Shown piece by piece: positions 51,021 to 60,380 of a stretch of DNA of 64,000 bases. The notes below the pieces were generated by a model. That model did no database searches. It saw only the letters and a program-made list of their open reading frames with translations, and was not told where the DNA came from. Position numbers and translations under genes: made by a program. This stretch comes from Martinezella rhizogenes. Lineage in GTDB: Bacteria > Pseudomonadota > Alphaproteobacteria > Rhizobiales > Rhizobiaceae. The first letter of the stretch is position 1. Each line of letters begins with the position of its first letter. The stretch lies in contig JAAMEZ010000058.1 in assembly GCA_013322215.1 (NCBI GenBank), positions 558,001 through 622,000 of the forward strand, given 5' to 3'.

Positions 51021-52088
51021 TCAGTCACCGGTCTTGGGCTCCGGCAATGGAGCCGAATCCTTGTCGATCGAAACGACGACGGACATGCCGGGCGCCAACT
51101 GATCCGCCAGAGGCTGCCCATCCTCGATCTTGACCCTGACGCCGAGACGCTGGGCGACCTTGGTGAAATTGCCTGTGGCGTTGTCGGGTTTGATCACGGC
51201 AAATTCCGAGCCCGCAGCTGGAGAGAACCGCTGGATGCGGCCCTTGATCTCGCGATGCCCGAGCGCATCCACGGAGATCGTGGCAGGCTGATCGAGCTTC
51301 ATGCCGTCAAGTTGCGTTTCCTTGAAATTGGCGATGACCCAGACGTCTTTTGGGACCAGGTTCATCAGCTGCGTGCCGGGCGTCACATATTGGCCGAGGC
51401 GCACACCGACTTCCCCGACACGACCGTCCTGCGGCGCCCTGATCGTCGTATTGTCGAGATCGATATCGGCAAGCTGCACGGCAGCCTCCGCACCGCTGAC
51501 GCCAGCCTCCAGCGAAGCACGGTTGACGATGATCGTCGTCAGGTTCTGCTGCGAGACGTCAAGTGCCGCCTTCGCTTGATTGACCGATGCCTCTGCCTGC
51601 TGCAGCGTCGCCTGCGCCTGTTCGGAATCGCTCGTCGTCGACACGCCCCTGGAAACCAGCGTGGTTACGCGATCGGCGGCAAGCTGGGCACGTTTCAGCG
51701 CCGCGTTGGCGCTATCGATCTGCGCCTGACTAGAGACGATGCCGGCTTTCGCGGCCTGCTCCTGCTGCTGCGAATTGGCGAGGGCCGCCTTCTGTCCATC
51801 CAGCGTGGCGTGCGCCTGCGCCACCTTCTGTTTGTAGATGCGGTTATCGATCTGGGCGAGCACATCGCCCTCCTTCACGAGCTTGTAGTCCTTGATCGGC
51901 ACGTCGGTGATATAGCCGCTGACCTGCGGGCTGATGGTCGTGACATAGCCTTTGACATAGGCGTCGTCTGTGGTCTCGACCGAGGTTTTGAACGGCGGCA
52001 GATGCCATGCATAGAGCACCAGCATGACGCCGCCGACACCGGCGAGAACGGCGATGACTTCGATTGGGGAGCGAACGAGCCTCGACAT
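51021..52088 (-). CDS. HlyD-family efflux adaptor (EmrA-like)
   Basis: A 355-residue membrane fusion protein. One N-terminal membrane helix (PIEVIAVLAGVGGVMLVLYA) is followed by the lipoyl half-motif DDAYVKGYVTTISPQVSGYI, a long alpha-helical hairpin (residues about 95-190, rich in Ala and Gln) and the second lipoyl half plus beta-barrel (TIRAPQDGRVGEVGVRLGQY). It would link the MFS pump encoded upstream to an outer membrane channel. Gap to the pump gene 17 bases; last gene of the marR-pump-adaptor operon. Confidence 0.92.
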   Translation of the reverse strand: MSRLVRSPIEVIAVLAGVGGVMLVLYAWHLPPFKTSVETTDDAYVKGYVTTISPQVSGYITDVPIKDYKLVKEGDVLAQIDNRIYKQKVAQAHATLDGQKAALANSQQQEQAAKAGIVSSQAQIDSANAALKRAQLAADRVTTLVSRGVSTTSDSEQAQATLQQAEASVNQAKAALDVSQQNLTTIIVNRASLEAGVSGAEAAVQLADIDLDNTTIRAPQDGRVGEVGVRLGQYVTPGTQLMNLVPKDVWVIANFKETQLDGMKLDQPATISVDALGHREIKGRIQRFSPAAGSEFAVIKPDNATGNFTKVAQRLGVRVKIEDGQPLADQLAPGMSVVVSIDKDSAPLPEPKTGD

Positions 52089-52105
52089 GGAGCTATTTCA
52101 TATCC

Positions 52106-53752
52106 TCATTGGTTAGATGTCACGACCTGCAACCGATCGTCGGCCAGGCGAGCCCTGACGAAGCGGAAGAGAACATGGATTGATAGGCCGGCAAGGGAAA
52201 GGAAGGCGATCACGGCGGCGACGAAAAATGCATCCCCATAGGCAAGCATGTTGGCCTCGCGGCTGACCTGCGCGCCGAGTAGCGCCACCCCCTCTCCCTT
52301 CAGAAGCGCGCTGTCGCCAATCACTTTGCCATAGGAGGATGAAAGCTGGCTGACGCGCTCGGCCACATGCGGATCGGTCAGCAGCACGCGTTCGGTCAGC
52401 ACGGCGGAATGGAACTTTTCGCGAATGGTGATCAGCGTACCGTAAAAGGCCGAGCCGATGAGACCACCTATGCTCTGCGTAAAGGTGAAAACGACGAAGA
52501 AGGTCACCAGATAAGGCGGCCCTTTGGTGATGGCGGCCTTGAAACCCTCCGACATGGATGGCGGCAGAAAAAGCGCCGCGCCGGCCGCGACCAGCGCCTG
52601 GCTGAGATACATCTCCTCGGGACGGGTCAGGTTCGTTACCTGCGAATCCATCAGCGCGCCCACCCCCATCAGGATAAGCGCGACGAACTGGATCTGCCAG
52701 CTGAAGCCATAGCTCATGAACGCGGTACAGATGAGACCACCGATGACGGAGAAGGCCAGGATGATCCAATAGAGCATGGAGAGCTGATCGTAGAGCAGTC
52801 CGACCGCGTTCTGATAAAAGGTCATGACGACCGAAGTCTGCTCGGCCGCAATGATGCGGAAGATCAAAAGGATCGCCGTCAGATGCAGAATTTCCGGCCG
52901 AAGCAGCCAGCGAACGTCGATCAGAGGCGTCGAGCGTCTCAATTCGACGACGATGGCGATGGTCAGGGACGCGACGGCAATCGCCAGGACGACCCCGAGC
53001 CATGGCACCTCCAGCCACCAGTAGAGGCGCCCGACCGACAGGGCGACAGCCAGACAGCCGAAACCGATCGCCACAAGGAGATAGCTGAAGATATCGCCCA
53101 GGACGATGACCTTGACACGCGGCGGCGGCGTCAGCGGCAGCAGGTAGATGATCGGCATGACCAGCAACGCCAATGCCATTTCAAGCGTGTAGAGGCCACG
53201 CCATTCGCCATAATCCAGCAGCGAGGGCGATACGAGGCGAGTGATGGGGGCAGCAAGCAGCGTATTCATCATCGCCAGGCTGACACCGATCGTCATCTTC
53301 TTCGCCGGCTCGAAAGCCTCCAGCATGTAAAGGAAGCCGAGCGTCGAGAGCGGTGCGCCGGCGATGCCGCTCAGGAAACGGACGACAATCGCCGAATGCA
53401 GATCGGAAACGAAGAGATTGAGCAGCGAGGCGAGCACGAAGCCGAGAATGCTGACCTCGGCGAAATTGCGCACGCCATATTGGAGGCGGATCTTCACCAG
53501 CGCGATGGCGAGGCTGACATTGGGCGCCATATAGGCGGCGGAGAGCCATGCGGACTCTGTGGTCGTTGCCGCAATGGTTCCCTGGATCTGCGTGAGATTG
53601 GCGAAGGCGAGATTGAGACCCAGGCCCTGGGTCAGGAAGAACATGACCGATGCCGCAATATAGAGCGGCACTTTCCAGCCCGGCATAGGTGGTGGAGCGG
53701 CAGGAACGGCGTTGGCTTCCGCGTTGGCGACCGGGCCTGGCTCACCGCTCAT
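52106..53752 (-). CDS. MFS multidrug efflux pump, DHA2 family
   Basis: A 548-residue inner membrane transporter of the major facilitator superfamily, of the length and hydrophobic pattern of 14-helix DHA2 (EmrB-like) proton antiporters. A proline-rich soluble N-terminus of about 25 residues precedes helix 1. The block LTQIQGTIAATTTESAWLSAAY and the later FLSGIAGAPLSTLGFLYMLE are typical. It lies 8 bases downstream of marR and 17 bases upstream of the adaptor gene. Substrates unknown; probably hydrophobic drugs or plant phenolics, by family. Confidence 0.9.
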   Translation of the reverse strand: MSGEPGPVANAEANAVPAAPPPMPGWKVPLYIAASVMFFLTQGLGLNLAFANLTQIQGTIAATTTESAWLSAAYMAPNVSLAIALVKIRLQYGVRNFAEVSILGFVLASLLNLFVSDLHSAIVVRFLSGIAGAPLSTLGFLYMLEAFEPAKKMTIGVSLAMMNTLLAAPITRLVSPSLLDYGEWRGLYTLEMALALLVMPIIYLLPLTPPPRVKVIVLGDIFSYLLVAIGFGCLAVALSVGRLYWWLEVPWLGVVLAIAVASLTIAIVVELRRSTPLIDVRWLLRPEILHLTAILLIFRIIAAEQTSVVMTFYQNAVGLLYDQLSMLYWIILAFSVIGGLICTAFMSYGFSWQIQFVALILMGVGALMDSQVTNLTRPEEMYLSQALVAAGAALFLPPSMSEGFKAAITKGPPYLVTFFVVFTFTQSIGGLIGSAFYGTLITIREKFHSAVLTERVLLTDPHVAERVSQLSSSYGKVIGDSALLKGEGVALLGAQVSREANMLAYGDAFFVAAVIAFLSLAGLSIHVLFRFVRARLADDRLQVVTSNQ

Positions 53753-53760
53753 GCGCTACC

Positions 53761-54204
53761 TCATGATTTGCCGATATTCTGAAGATTGGCAGTCATGGCG
53801 CGGATAACCTTGAGCGCCATGCCGACATCCTCGTCCGAAATCCCTTCCAAGATATCTGCGCGTACACCGGTGGCAAGAGCCTCGACCTCGGCGGCGACGA
53901 CTTTTCCGGATTCCGTCATGAAAATCTGCTTGGCACGGCGATCGGATATCGCAGCACGGCGCTCGATGAAATTCTGCGCCTCCATGGCATCAAGGATGCG
54001 CACGAGCGTCGGCGTTTCCAGCTCCAGCTCGTCGGCAAGCTCCCTCTGGTTGATCCCGTCCCGGCGGGAGAGTTTGCGAAAAACCCTTGCGCGGGAGAGC
54101 GTCATGCCGTGTTCGCGAACGAGGGCGTCAAACGCTGCCCTCAGCTTGCGATTGAACGCGGAAAGGTCGTCGAAGAGTTCTTGTCTTGATGGCGCACCTG
54201 GCAT
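53761..54204 (-). CDS. MarR-family repressor of the efflux operon
   Basis: A 147-residue MarR-type winged-helix regulator. The DNA-binding part is LSRRDGINQRELADELELET through PTLVRILDAMEAQNFIERRA with the wing DRRAKQIFMTESG. It heads the efflux operon, in the order marR-pump-adaptor, and should repress it until a ligand binds. No ribosome binding site precedes the ATG, and a TATAAA-like -10 lies only 9 bases upstream, so either the mRNA is leaderless or translation starts further in. A 13-bp dyad (54217-54229) overlaps the -10. Confidence 0.9.
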   Translation of the reverse strand: MPGAPSRQELFDDLSAFNRKLRAAFDALVREHGMTLSRARVFRKLSRRDGINQRELADELELETPTLVRILDAMEAQNFIERRAAISDRRAKQIFMTESGKVVAAEVEALATGVRADILEGISDEDVGMALKVIRAMTANLQNIGKS

Positions 54205-54216
54205 TATTGCAACTTT

Positions 54217-54229
54217 ATACTATTAGCAT
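54217..54229. promoter_or_regulatory. Candidate MarR operator
   Basis: ATACTATTAGCAT is a 13-bp dyad with one mismatched pair (ATACTA-T-TAGCAT). It overlaps the -10-like AGTATA/TATAAA of the minus-strand marR promoter, whose -35 would be TTGAAT at 54244-54239. This is the usual position for MarR autorepression. Confidence 0.5.
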
Positions 54230-54443
54230 CCTACCCTAATTCAAAGGGAATACCCGGATTTTCCCAGTTTTTCAAGCAGGATAGCCGCAACAATTGATGT
54301 ACACGGCGAAAGACCCGGCTAAAATATTCCCCACGGATGGTTTGCATATGTGATTCGTGTGTCGATCTTTTCGTTGCAAAGTGGCCACAAGAGATTTTTT
54401 ACGTGGCGGAAATCTGTCCCTGTGGACGAGTGGAAAAACGTTG

Positions 54444-54458
54444 ATAGGCCAGGCCTAT
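54444..54458. promoter_or_regulatory. 15-bp palindrome upstream of dnaB
   Basis: ATAGGCCAGGCCTAT is a perfect inverted repeat with a single central base, 96 bases before the dnaB start. It could be a protein-binding site; it is too short and T-poor to be a terminator. Confidence 0.45.
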
Positions 54459-54553
54459 TTGCCCCACTCCGGGTGGACACCCATTTGCACGGTTGACCAT
54501 GACATCGGATCGTCGCAAACCAGTCGACACCCTAAAGCATGAAGAGATGGAAA

Positions 54554-56050
54554 ATGAACGAAGCTGCGCGCAAGGTCGCCGCCATTGCTCCCACCGACCA
54601 GCACTATCGCGAAGCGCCCAATAACATCGAGGCGGAACAGGCTCTGCTCGGTGCCATCCTCGTCAATAACGATGCCTATTACCGCGTCTCCGACTTCCTG
54701 AAGCCGATCCATCTCTATGAGCCGCTGCACCGAAAGATCTTCGAAGTCGCCGGCGACATCATCCGCATGGGGAAGACGGCCCATCCGGTGACCGTCAAGA
54801 GCTTCCTGCCGGCGGACGAGAAGGTCGGCGACATGACGGTTGCGCAATATCTCGCCCGCCTCGCCGTCGAAGCCGTGTCGATCATCAATGCGGAAGACTA
54901 CGGCCGCGCCATCTATGATCTGGCGCTGCGCCGCGCGCTGATCACTATCGGCGAGGATATGGTCAATATCGCCTATGACGCGCCGCTCGACATGCCGCCG
55001 CAGACACAGATCGAGGATACCGAGCGCCGGCTGTTCGAGCTTGCGGAAAACGGCCGCTACGACGGCGGTTTCCAGTCGTTCAACGATGCCGTGGCGCTTG
55101 CGATCGACATGGCGGCCGTCGCCAAGGAACGCGATGGCGGTCTTTCGGGCATCTCCACCGGCATTCATTCGCTGGACAGCAAGATGGGCGGTCTGCAGCG
55201 CTCCGACTTGATCATCCTTGCCGGTCGTCCCGGCATGGGCAAGACATCGCTTGCCACCAATATCGCCTATAACATCGCCGCGGCTTTCGAAGGCGAAGTG
55301 CAGGCGGACGGTTCGACCAAGGCGAAGAACGGCGGCGTCGTCGGCTTCTACTCGCTGGAAATGTCGTCGGAACAGCTCGCCACCCGTATCATCTCCGAGC
55401 AGACGGAAGTTTCCTCGTCGAAGATCCGCCGCGGCGACATCAACGATGCCGATTTCGAAAAGCTGGTGGCCTGCTCGATGATGATGCAGAAAGTGCCGCT
55501 CTATATCGACCAGACCGGCGGCATCTCCATCGCCCAGCTTTCCGCGCGTGCGCGACGCCTGAAACGCCAGCGCGGTCTCGACGTTCTGGTGGTCGACTAC
55601 GTGCAGCTTATGACCGGCTCGGGAAAGTCGAACGAGAACCGCGTGCAGGAAATCACCCAGATCACCACCGGCTTGAAGGCGCTCGGCAAAGAATTGAACG
55701 TGCCGATCATCGCGCTCTCCCAGCTCTCGCGTGCGGTCGAAAGCCGCGACGACAAGCGGCCTCAGCTCTCCGACCTTCGTGAATCCGGCTCGATCGAGCA
55801 GGACGCTGACGTGGTACTCTTCGTGTTCCGTGAGGAATATTACGTGAAGAACCAGGAGCCGCGCGATCCGAACGATCCGAAATATGGGGAATGGGAAGCC
55901 CTGTTCGACCGCGTGAAGGGTACGGCCGACGTCATTATCGCCAAGCAGCGTCACGGGCCGACGGGCACGGTGAAGCTCGCCTTTCAGTCAGAATTCACCC
56001 GCTTTGCCGATCTCGCCGATTCCTCGTTCATCCAATATGAGGAACATTGA
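54554..56050 (+). CDS. dnaB: Replicative DNA helicase
   Basis: DnaB (498 aa) is the hexameric fork helicase. The N-terminal domain begins APNNIEAEQALLGAILV; the RecA-like C-terminal domain has Walker A GRPGMGKTSLA, Walker B region DVLVVDYVQLM, and the DNA-loop and sensor blocks (LSQLSRAVESRDDKRPQLSD, LRESGSIEQDADVV). No intein is inserted at these usual sites. The Met at 54554 has GAAGAGATGGA upstream; an alternative Met lies at 54539. Length is standard for alphaproteobacteria. Confidence 0.97.
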   Translation: MNEAARKVAAIAPTDQHYREAPNNIEAEQALLGAILVNNDAYYRVSDFLKPIHLYEPLHRKIFEVAGDIIRMGKTAHPVTVKSFLPADEKVGDMTVAQYLARLAVEAVSIINAEDYGRAIYDLALRRALITIGEDMVNIAYDAPLDMPPQTQIEDTERRLFELAENGRYDGGFQSFNDAVALAIDMAAVAKERDGGLSGISTGIHSLDSKMGGLQRSDLIILAGRPGMGKTSLATNIAYNIAAAFEGEVQADGSTKAKNGGVVGFYSLEMSSEQLATRIISEQTEVSSSKIRRGDINDADFEKLVACSMMMQKVPLYIDQTGGISIAQLSARARRLKRQRGLDVLVVDYVQLMTGSGKSNENRVQEITQITTGLKALGKELNVPIIALSQLSRAVESRDDKRPQLSDLRESGSIEQDADVVLFVFREEYYVKNQEPRDPNDPKYGEWEALFDRVKGTADVIIAKQRHGPTGTVKLAFQSEFTRFADLADSSFIQYEEH

Positions 56051-56155
56051 CGGAGGCACTTGGCGGCGCATGGATCCAACCTATGGCAAATGCCACCGGA
56101 CGGCATCTTTCGGCTTCAAAGTGGCCGATGGCCGCAAGCGGCAATTTCGCAAAGG

Positions 56156-56656
56156 CTATGGATTTTCAAACGCATCTGCGAAGCGTAGCTCTCCCCTCGG
56201 AGCAGGGCCGAAAAAGACAATCCTCTGAACGAAGCGGGGCTCTATGTCCTTATAAGTGAGCTGCCCATCGCTTTCGAAGCCAAAACGGCTGTAGATTTTC
56301 GGATTGCCGATGAGCGCTACTCCGGCTGCGCCGCGTTGCTTGAGGGCATCAATCCCCTTGGCGACGAGGGACTTGCCGATACCCGCTCGCTGGCGGTCCG
56401 GCTCTACCGCAATAGGCCCAAGTCCAAACCAGCCACCGTGGACGGCATTAATTGTGACCGGAGAGAAAGCAACATGTCCGATGATTGCACCATTTTCCTC
56501 CGCGACCAACGACACTTCAAGGTCGCCGGCCAGTCGAAGCCGGCGTATGATCGGCGCTTCGCTGCCATCGCTGAAGGCCATGGGCTCGAAGGCTCTTACC
56601 GTAAGGTCGTTGATTTCCAGCGCGTTTGACGGTCCTTCGTCGCGAATAATTATCAT
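56156..56656 (-). CDS. GNAT-family N-acetyltransferase
   Basis: A 166-residue acetyltransferase of the GNAT fold. Acetyl-CoA-binding motif A is visible as LGPIAVEPDRQRAGIGKSL, followed by LIGNPKIYSRFGF, typical of the YhbS-like subgroup. It is convergent with dnaB and 230 bases from the divergent alr. The acceptor substrate is unknown. Confidence 0.88.
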   Translation of the reverse strand: MIIIRDEGPSNALEINDLTVRAFEPMAFSDGSEAPIIRRLRLAGDLEVSLVAEENGAIIGHVAFSPVTINAVHGGWFGLGPIAVEPDRQRAGIGKSLVAKGIDALKQRGAAGVALIGNPKIYSRFGFESDGQLTYKDIEPRFVQRIVFFGPAPRGELRFADAFENP

Positions 56657-56753
56657 CTTGCAGCCACTCGTTGGATATCACACATGCACATTACGCATTT
56701 TCGTATAGGCGGATTTTCGTAGAGCTCGCAATGTCCGCCATCGGCGCGAAACC

Positions 56754-56776
56754 GCTGCCAAAAATGTAGTGGCAGC
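56754..56776. repeat. Inverted repeat between GNAT and alr genes
   Basis: GCTGCCA and TGGCAGC form a perfect 7-bp inverted repeat with a 9-base loop in the 230-base divergent gap, followed by TTCTTCCC. Role unknown; possibly an operator or the leader hairpin of one gene. Confidence 0.4.
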
Positions 56777-56886
56777 TTCTTCCCAATTCCGCATATGTGC
56801 GCCGCAGCACTTTTTCTTTTCATCGATGATCATTATCCTGGCCACAACCAAATCACCCCCGGCCACCTCGTTGTTCAGGCAGCTCC

Positions 56887-58050
56887 ATGACAGATACTTT
56901 CAATGACGATGATGCTTTTGCTTCTGCCGGTCTGCGGCTGACAGTCGATCTCGGCGCGCTCGTCGAAAACTGGCGCGACCTGGCCCGTCGCTCCGGCAAG
57001 GCCCGCACGTCGGCCGTCGTCAAGGCCGATGCCTACGGGCTGGGGATCGAGGATGTCGGCGAAACGCTTTACGCTGCCGGCGCGCGCGACTTCTTCGTCG
57101 CTACCGCGGATGAAGGCGCAACCTTGCGGCTCTATGCGCCCGAGGCGCGCATCTTCGTCCTGAGCGGTATTTGGCCCGGCATGGAGCGCCGGTTCTTCGA
57201 AAACGATCTCGTGCCCGTCATCGCTTCGGAAGAACAACTGACCTTCTGGATGGCTGTGCTATCGGAATATGGCGACTATCCCTGCGCGCTGCAGGTCGAT
57301 ACGGGCTTCAACCGACTCGGCCTGCCTATGGATGATGCGATCGCGCTTGCCGATGACGTCTCCCGTCCGGCAAGCTTCTCGCCCGTTCTCGTCATGAGCC
57401 ACCTCGCCTGCGGTGATGATCCCGCCAATGCGATGAACAAGCAGCAACTCGAGGCTTTCCGCAAGGTCAGCACGGCCTTCGAGGGCATCGAAGCGAGCCT
57501 TGCCAATTCAGCCGGCATCTTTCTCGGACAGGACTATCATTTCGATCTGACCCGTCCCGGGATCGCGACTTATGGCGGCGAGGCGGTTCCCGGCATGGCC
57601 AATCCGATGCGGCCGGTTGCAACGGCGGAAGCGCGGATCATCCAGACGCGCTCGGTCAAGGCAGGCGAAACCGTCGGCTATGGCCGCGCATTACAATTGA
57701 CCCGAGACAGCCGGCTGGCGGTCGTATCGGCCGGCTATGCCGATGGCTATATGCGCAGTCAGTCGAGCGGCGGCGTGCCGCTGCGCCAAACCGGCATCGC
57801 CGGCGGTCACGGCTTCATTGCCGGTCACAAGGTGCCCGTTGCCGGCCGCATCACCATGGACCTCACCATTTTCGACGTCACCGACCTGCCTGACAATCTT
57901 GTCCGTGCCGGCGACTATATCGAGCTTTTCGGGAATAACGTCTCCGTCGACGAGGCGGCAAGGTCGGCCGGAACGATCGGCTACGAGATGCTGACGAGCA
58001 TGGGACTGCGGCACGAACGCCGGTATATCTCGGAAGAGACCGAGGAATAG
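56887..58050 (+). CDS. alr: Alanine racemase
   Basis: Alr (387 aa) converts L-alanine to D-alanine for peptidoglycan using pyridoxal phosphate. The cofactor Lys is residue 46 in AVVKADAYGLG, the second catalytic residue Tyr lies in TVGYGRALQL, and the C-terminal beta domain includes VAGRITMDLTIFDVTDLP. The N-terminus has about 15 extra residues. Position downstream of dnaB, across the opposing GNAT gene, is the same neighbourhood seen in many proteobacteria (dnaB-alr). The pyridoxal phosphate pathway gene pdxA is elsewhere in the window. Confidence 0.95.
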   Translation: MTDTFNDDDAFASAGLRLTVDLGALVENWRDLARRSGKARTSAVVKADAYGLGIEDVGETLYAAGARDFFVATADEGATLRLYAPEARIFVLSGIWPGMERRFFENDLVPVIASEEQLTFWMAVLSEYGDYPCALQVDTGFNRLGLPMDDAIALADDVSRPASFSPVLVMSHLACGDDPANAMNKQQLEAFRKVSTAFEGIEASLANSAGIFLGQDYHFDLTRPGIATYGGEAVPGMANPMRPVATAEARIIQTRSVKAGETVGYGRALQLTRDSRLAVVSAGYADGYMRSQSSGGVPLRQTGIAGGHGFIAGHKVPVAGRITMDLTIFDVTDLPDNLVRAGDYIELFGNNVSVDEAARSAGTIGYEMLTSMGLRHERRYISEETEE

Positions 58051-58096
58051 CCCGCGGCTTCCGGCAGGAAGTCGCAGCACCATTCCTCGAACTGTT

Positions 58097-58732
58097 TCAG
58101 CGATCCATGATCGCCAGCCGGACGCCGAGGGCGACGAACAGCGAGCCGAGACCGCGATCAAGCCACAGGCCGAAGCTGCGATTGCGTCGGAGAACTTCGC
58201 TCAGGCGGCCGCCGAGCAGAATGAGCGGCGGCTCGATGAAGGCGGCGACAACGATGATCAGGCTGCCATGCAGTAGCAGCTGCGCCCAGACCGGGCCGGC
58301 GCCTTCGACAACGAATTGCGGCAGGAACGCTAGAAAGAAGATCGCGACCTTCGGGTTGAGCAGCGAGACCATGATGCCTTGCCGATAGATGCGGCCAAAG
58401 GACAGGGTCTTGCGAGCCTCCTTGATCCATGCCCCCTCGCCCCTCGAGCGCAGCGCCTGGATGCCAAGCCAAATCAGATAGGCCGCACCGACCCATTTGA
58501 CCGTCGAGAAGGCCAGCGCGGAAGCGGCGAGGATCGCCGACAGGCCGGCAGCCGCCATCAGCACATGCAGACAGGCGCCGCTCCAGATGCCGAACAGCGC
58601 CGCAAAGCCGGAGCGCATGCCGCTTCTGATCGTATGGCCGAGAATGAAGGCGATGTCCGGCCCGGGCGACAGATTAAGAAGGATTGCAGCGGTCAGAAAC
58701 CCGATCCAATGGGCAAGCGAATAGTCAAACAT
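58097..58732 (-). CDS. LysE-family exporter
   Basis: A 211-residue inner membrane protein of the LysE/RhtB family with about six hydrophobic segments. The N-terminal block LNLSPGPDIAFILGHTIRSG is the family signature, followed by the helix YLIWLGIQALRSRGEG. These proteins export amino acids or small metabolites. Substrate unknown. It converges on alr and is divergent from radA. Confidence 0.9.
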   Translation of the reverse strand: MFDYSLAHWIGFLTAAILLNLSPGPDIAFILGHTIRSGMRSGFAALFGIWSGACLHVLMAAAGLSAILAASALAFSTVKWVGAAYLIWLGIQALRSRGEGAWIKEARKTLSFGRIYRQGIMVSLLNPKVAIFFLAFLPQFVVEGAGPVWAQLLLHGSLIIVVAAFIEPPLILLGGRLSEVLRRNRSFGLWLDRGLGSLFVALGVRLAIMDR

Positions 58733-58885
58733 CAGTCATCACCCATAAAAACCCGGCATAAAAGCTGCCACGATCACCGCTGATACGGAAATCATTAGTT
58801 TTGATGTCTAGTGAAAGACATTATCTGACAGCCGATCGCGATTCGCTGCGAAGAGCGAAGCATTTGAACTTGAGAACAGCATCCG

Positions 58886-60289
58886 ATGGCTAAGGCCCGT
58901 ACACAATTCATCTGCCAGAACTGCGGCACGGTCCACAATCGCTGGGCCGGCAAGTGCGACAGTTGCGGCGCATGGAACACCATCGTTGAGGAAGATCCGA
59001 TGGGCGGGATCGGCGGCGGACCGGCAAAGACGCCGCGCAAGGGCAAGCCGGTGACGCTGACAACGCTGTCAGGCGAGATCGAGGAAGCGCCGCGCATCCA
59101 TACCGGCATATCCGAACTTGACCGCGCGACGGGCGGCGGCTTCGTGCGCGGCTCGGCCGTCCTTGTCGGCGGCGATCCCGGCATCGGCAAGTCGACGCTG
59201 CTGATGCAGGCTGCGGCCGCACTCGCTCGGCAAGGACACAAGATCGTCTATGTCTCCGGTGAAGAGGCCGTGGCGCAAGTTCGCCTGCGCGCCCAGAGGC
59301 TGAAGGCGGCCGACACGGAAGTGCTGCTCGCAGCCGAAACCAATGTCGAGGATATCCTCGCAACGCTCGCCGAAGGCAAGCGGCCGGATCTGGTCATCAT
59401 CGATTCCATCCAGACGCTCTGGAGCGAGCTTGCCGAATCCGCGCCCGGGACGGTCACACAGGTGCGCACCGGCGTCCAGGCCATGATCCGTTTCGCCAAG
59501 CAGACCGGCACGGCGATGGTGCTGGTCGGTCATGTCACCAAGGACGGCCAGATCGCCGGACCGCGCGTCGTCGAACACATGGTCGATGCCGTCCTCTATT
59601 TCGAAGGCGACCGCAGCCATCATTACCGTATCCTGCGCACGGTGAAGAACCGCTTCGGCCCGACCGACGAGATCGGCGTGTTCGAAATGTCCGACGCCGG
59701 CCTGCGCGATGTGCCCAATCCATCCGAGCTCTTCCTTGGAGAGCGCAACGAAAAATCGCCGGGAGCGGCTGTCTTTGCCGGCATCGAGGGCACGCGCCCG
59801 GTGCTGGTCGAAGTGCAGGCGCTAGTCGCACCGACATCGCTCGGTACGCCGCGCCGCGCCATCGTCGGCTGGGATTCGGCCCGCCTGTCGATGATTCTTG
59901 CCGTACTGGAAGCACATTGCGGCGTGCGCCTCGGCCAGCACGATGTTTACCTCAATATCGCCGGCGGCTACCGCATTTCCGAGCCGGCCGCGGACCTTGC
60001 CGTCGCTTCTGCACTGGTTTCCTCCTTGGCCGGTCTTGCCCTGCCCGCAGATTGCGTCTATTTCGGCGAAGTCAGCCTGTCGGGCGCCGTCCGGCCGGTT
60101 GCGCACACCGCCCAGCGCCTCAAGGAAGCCGAGAAGCTGGGTTTTTCCGCGGCCGTTCTGCCTGCCGCTTCCGCCGACCTGCCGAAGGTCAACGGTGGAC
60201 GCTGGAGTGAGATCGACAGCCTGCCGGATCTGGTGGCGCGCATTGCCGGATCGAAGGGTGCGCTCAAGCGCGCGGAAGACGAAGACTGA
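58886..60289 (+). CDS. radA: DNA repair protein RadA
   Basis: RadA (467 aa) is a RecA-like branch-migration helicase in recombination. The N-terminal zinc finger reads CQNCGTVHNRWAGKCDSCG; Walker A is GGDPGIGKSTLL; the family-specific motif VKNRFGPTDEIGVFEM follows; the C-terminal Lon-like domain (SLGTPRRAIVGWDSARLSMI) is complete. The ATG at 58886 fits the family N-terminus MAKARTQFICQNCG. cvpA and purF follow on the same strand. Confidence 0.96.
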   Translation: MAKARTQFICQNCGTVHNRWAGKCDSCGAWNTIVEEDPMGGIGGGPAKTPRKGKPVTLTTLSGEIEEAPRIHTGISELDRATGGGFVRGSAVLVGGDPGIGKSTLLMQAAAALARQGHKIVYVSGEEAVAQVRLRAQRLKAADTEVLLAAETNVEDILATLAEGKRPDLVIIDSIQTLWSELAESAPGTVTQVRTGVQAMIRFAKQTGTAMVLVGHVTKDGQIAGPRVVEHMVDAVLYFEGDRSHHYRILRTVKNRFGPTDEIGVFEMSDAGLRDVPNPSELFLGERNEKSPGAAVFAGIEGTRPVLVEVQALVAPTSLGTPRRAIVGWDSARLSMILAVLEAHCGVRLGQHDVYLNIAGGYRISEPAADLAVASALVSSLAGLALPADCVYFGEVSLSGAVRPVAHTAQRLKEAEKLGFSAAVLPAASADLPKVNGGRWSEIDSLPDLVARIAGSKGALKRAEDED

Positions 60290-60380
60290 GCCTTACTTCA
60301 GCCGTTCTTGGCGAAGAAGAGGCTCATGATTGAGGCCGATGCCGACCATGAGGTCTGGCAAGTCTTGAAGTGGATTATAA

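Larger units (their letters stand above)
54205..54553. other. marR-dnaB divergent intergenic region
   Basis: A 349-base gap. The left end holds the marR promoter and its dyad. The rest is upstream of dnaB and contains a 15-bp perfect palindrome at 54444-54458, a weak inverted repeat GCCAC-N13-GTGGC near 54382-54404, and a degenerate DnaA-box-like TGTGGACGA near 54421. I cannot identify the dnaB promoter with confidence and see no supported gene. Confidence 0.5.

Noticed and set aside
54418..54430. DnaA-box-like TGTGGACGA before dnaB
   Set aside because: It differs from the consensus at two positions and is single; not enough to call an origin or DnaA-regulated promoter.
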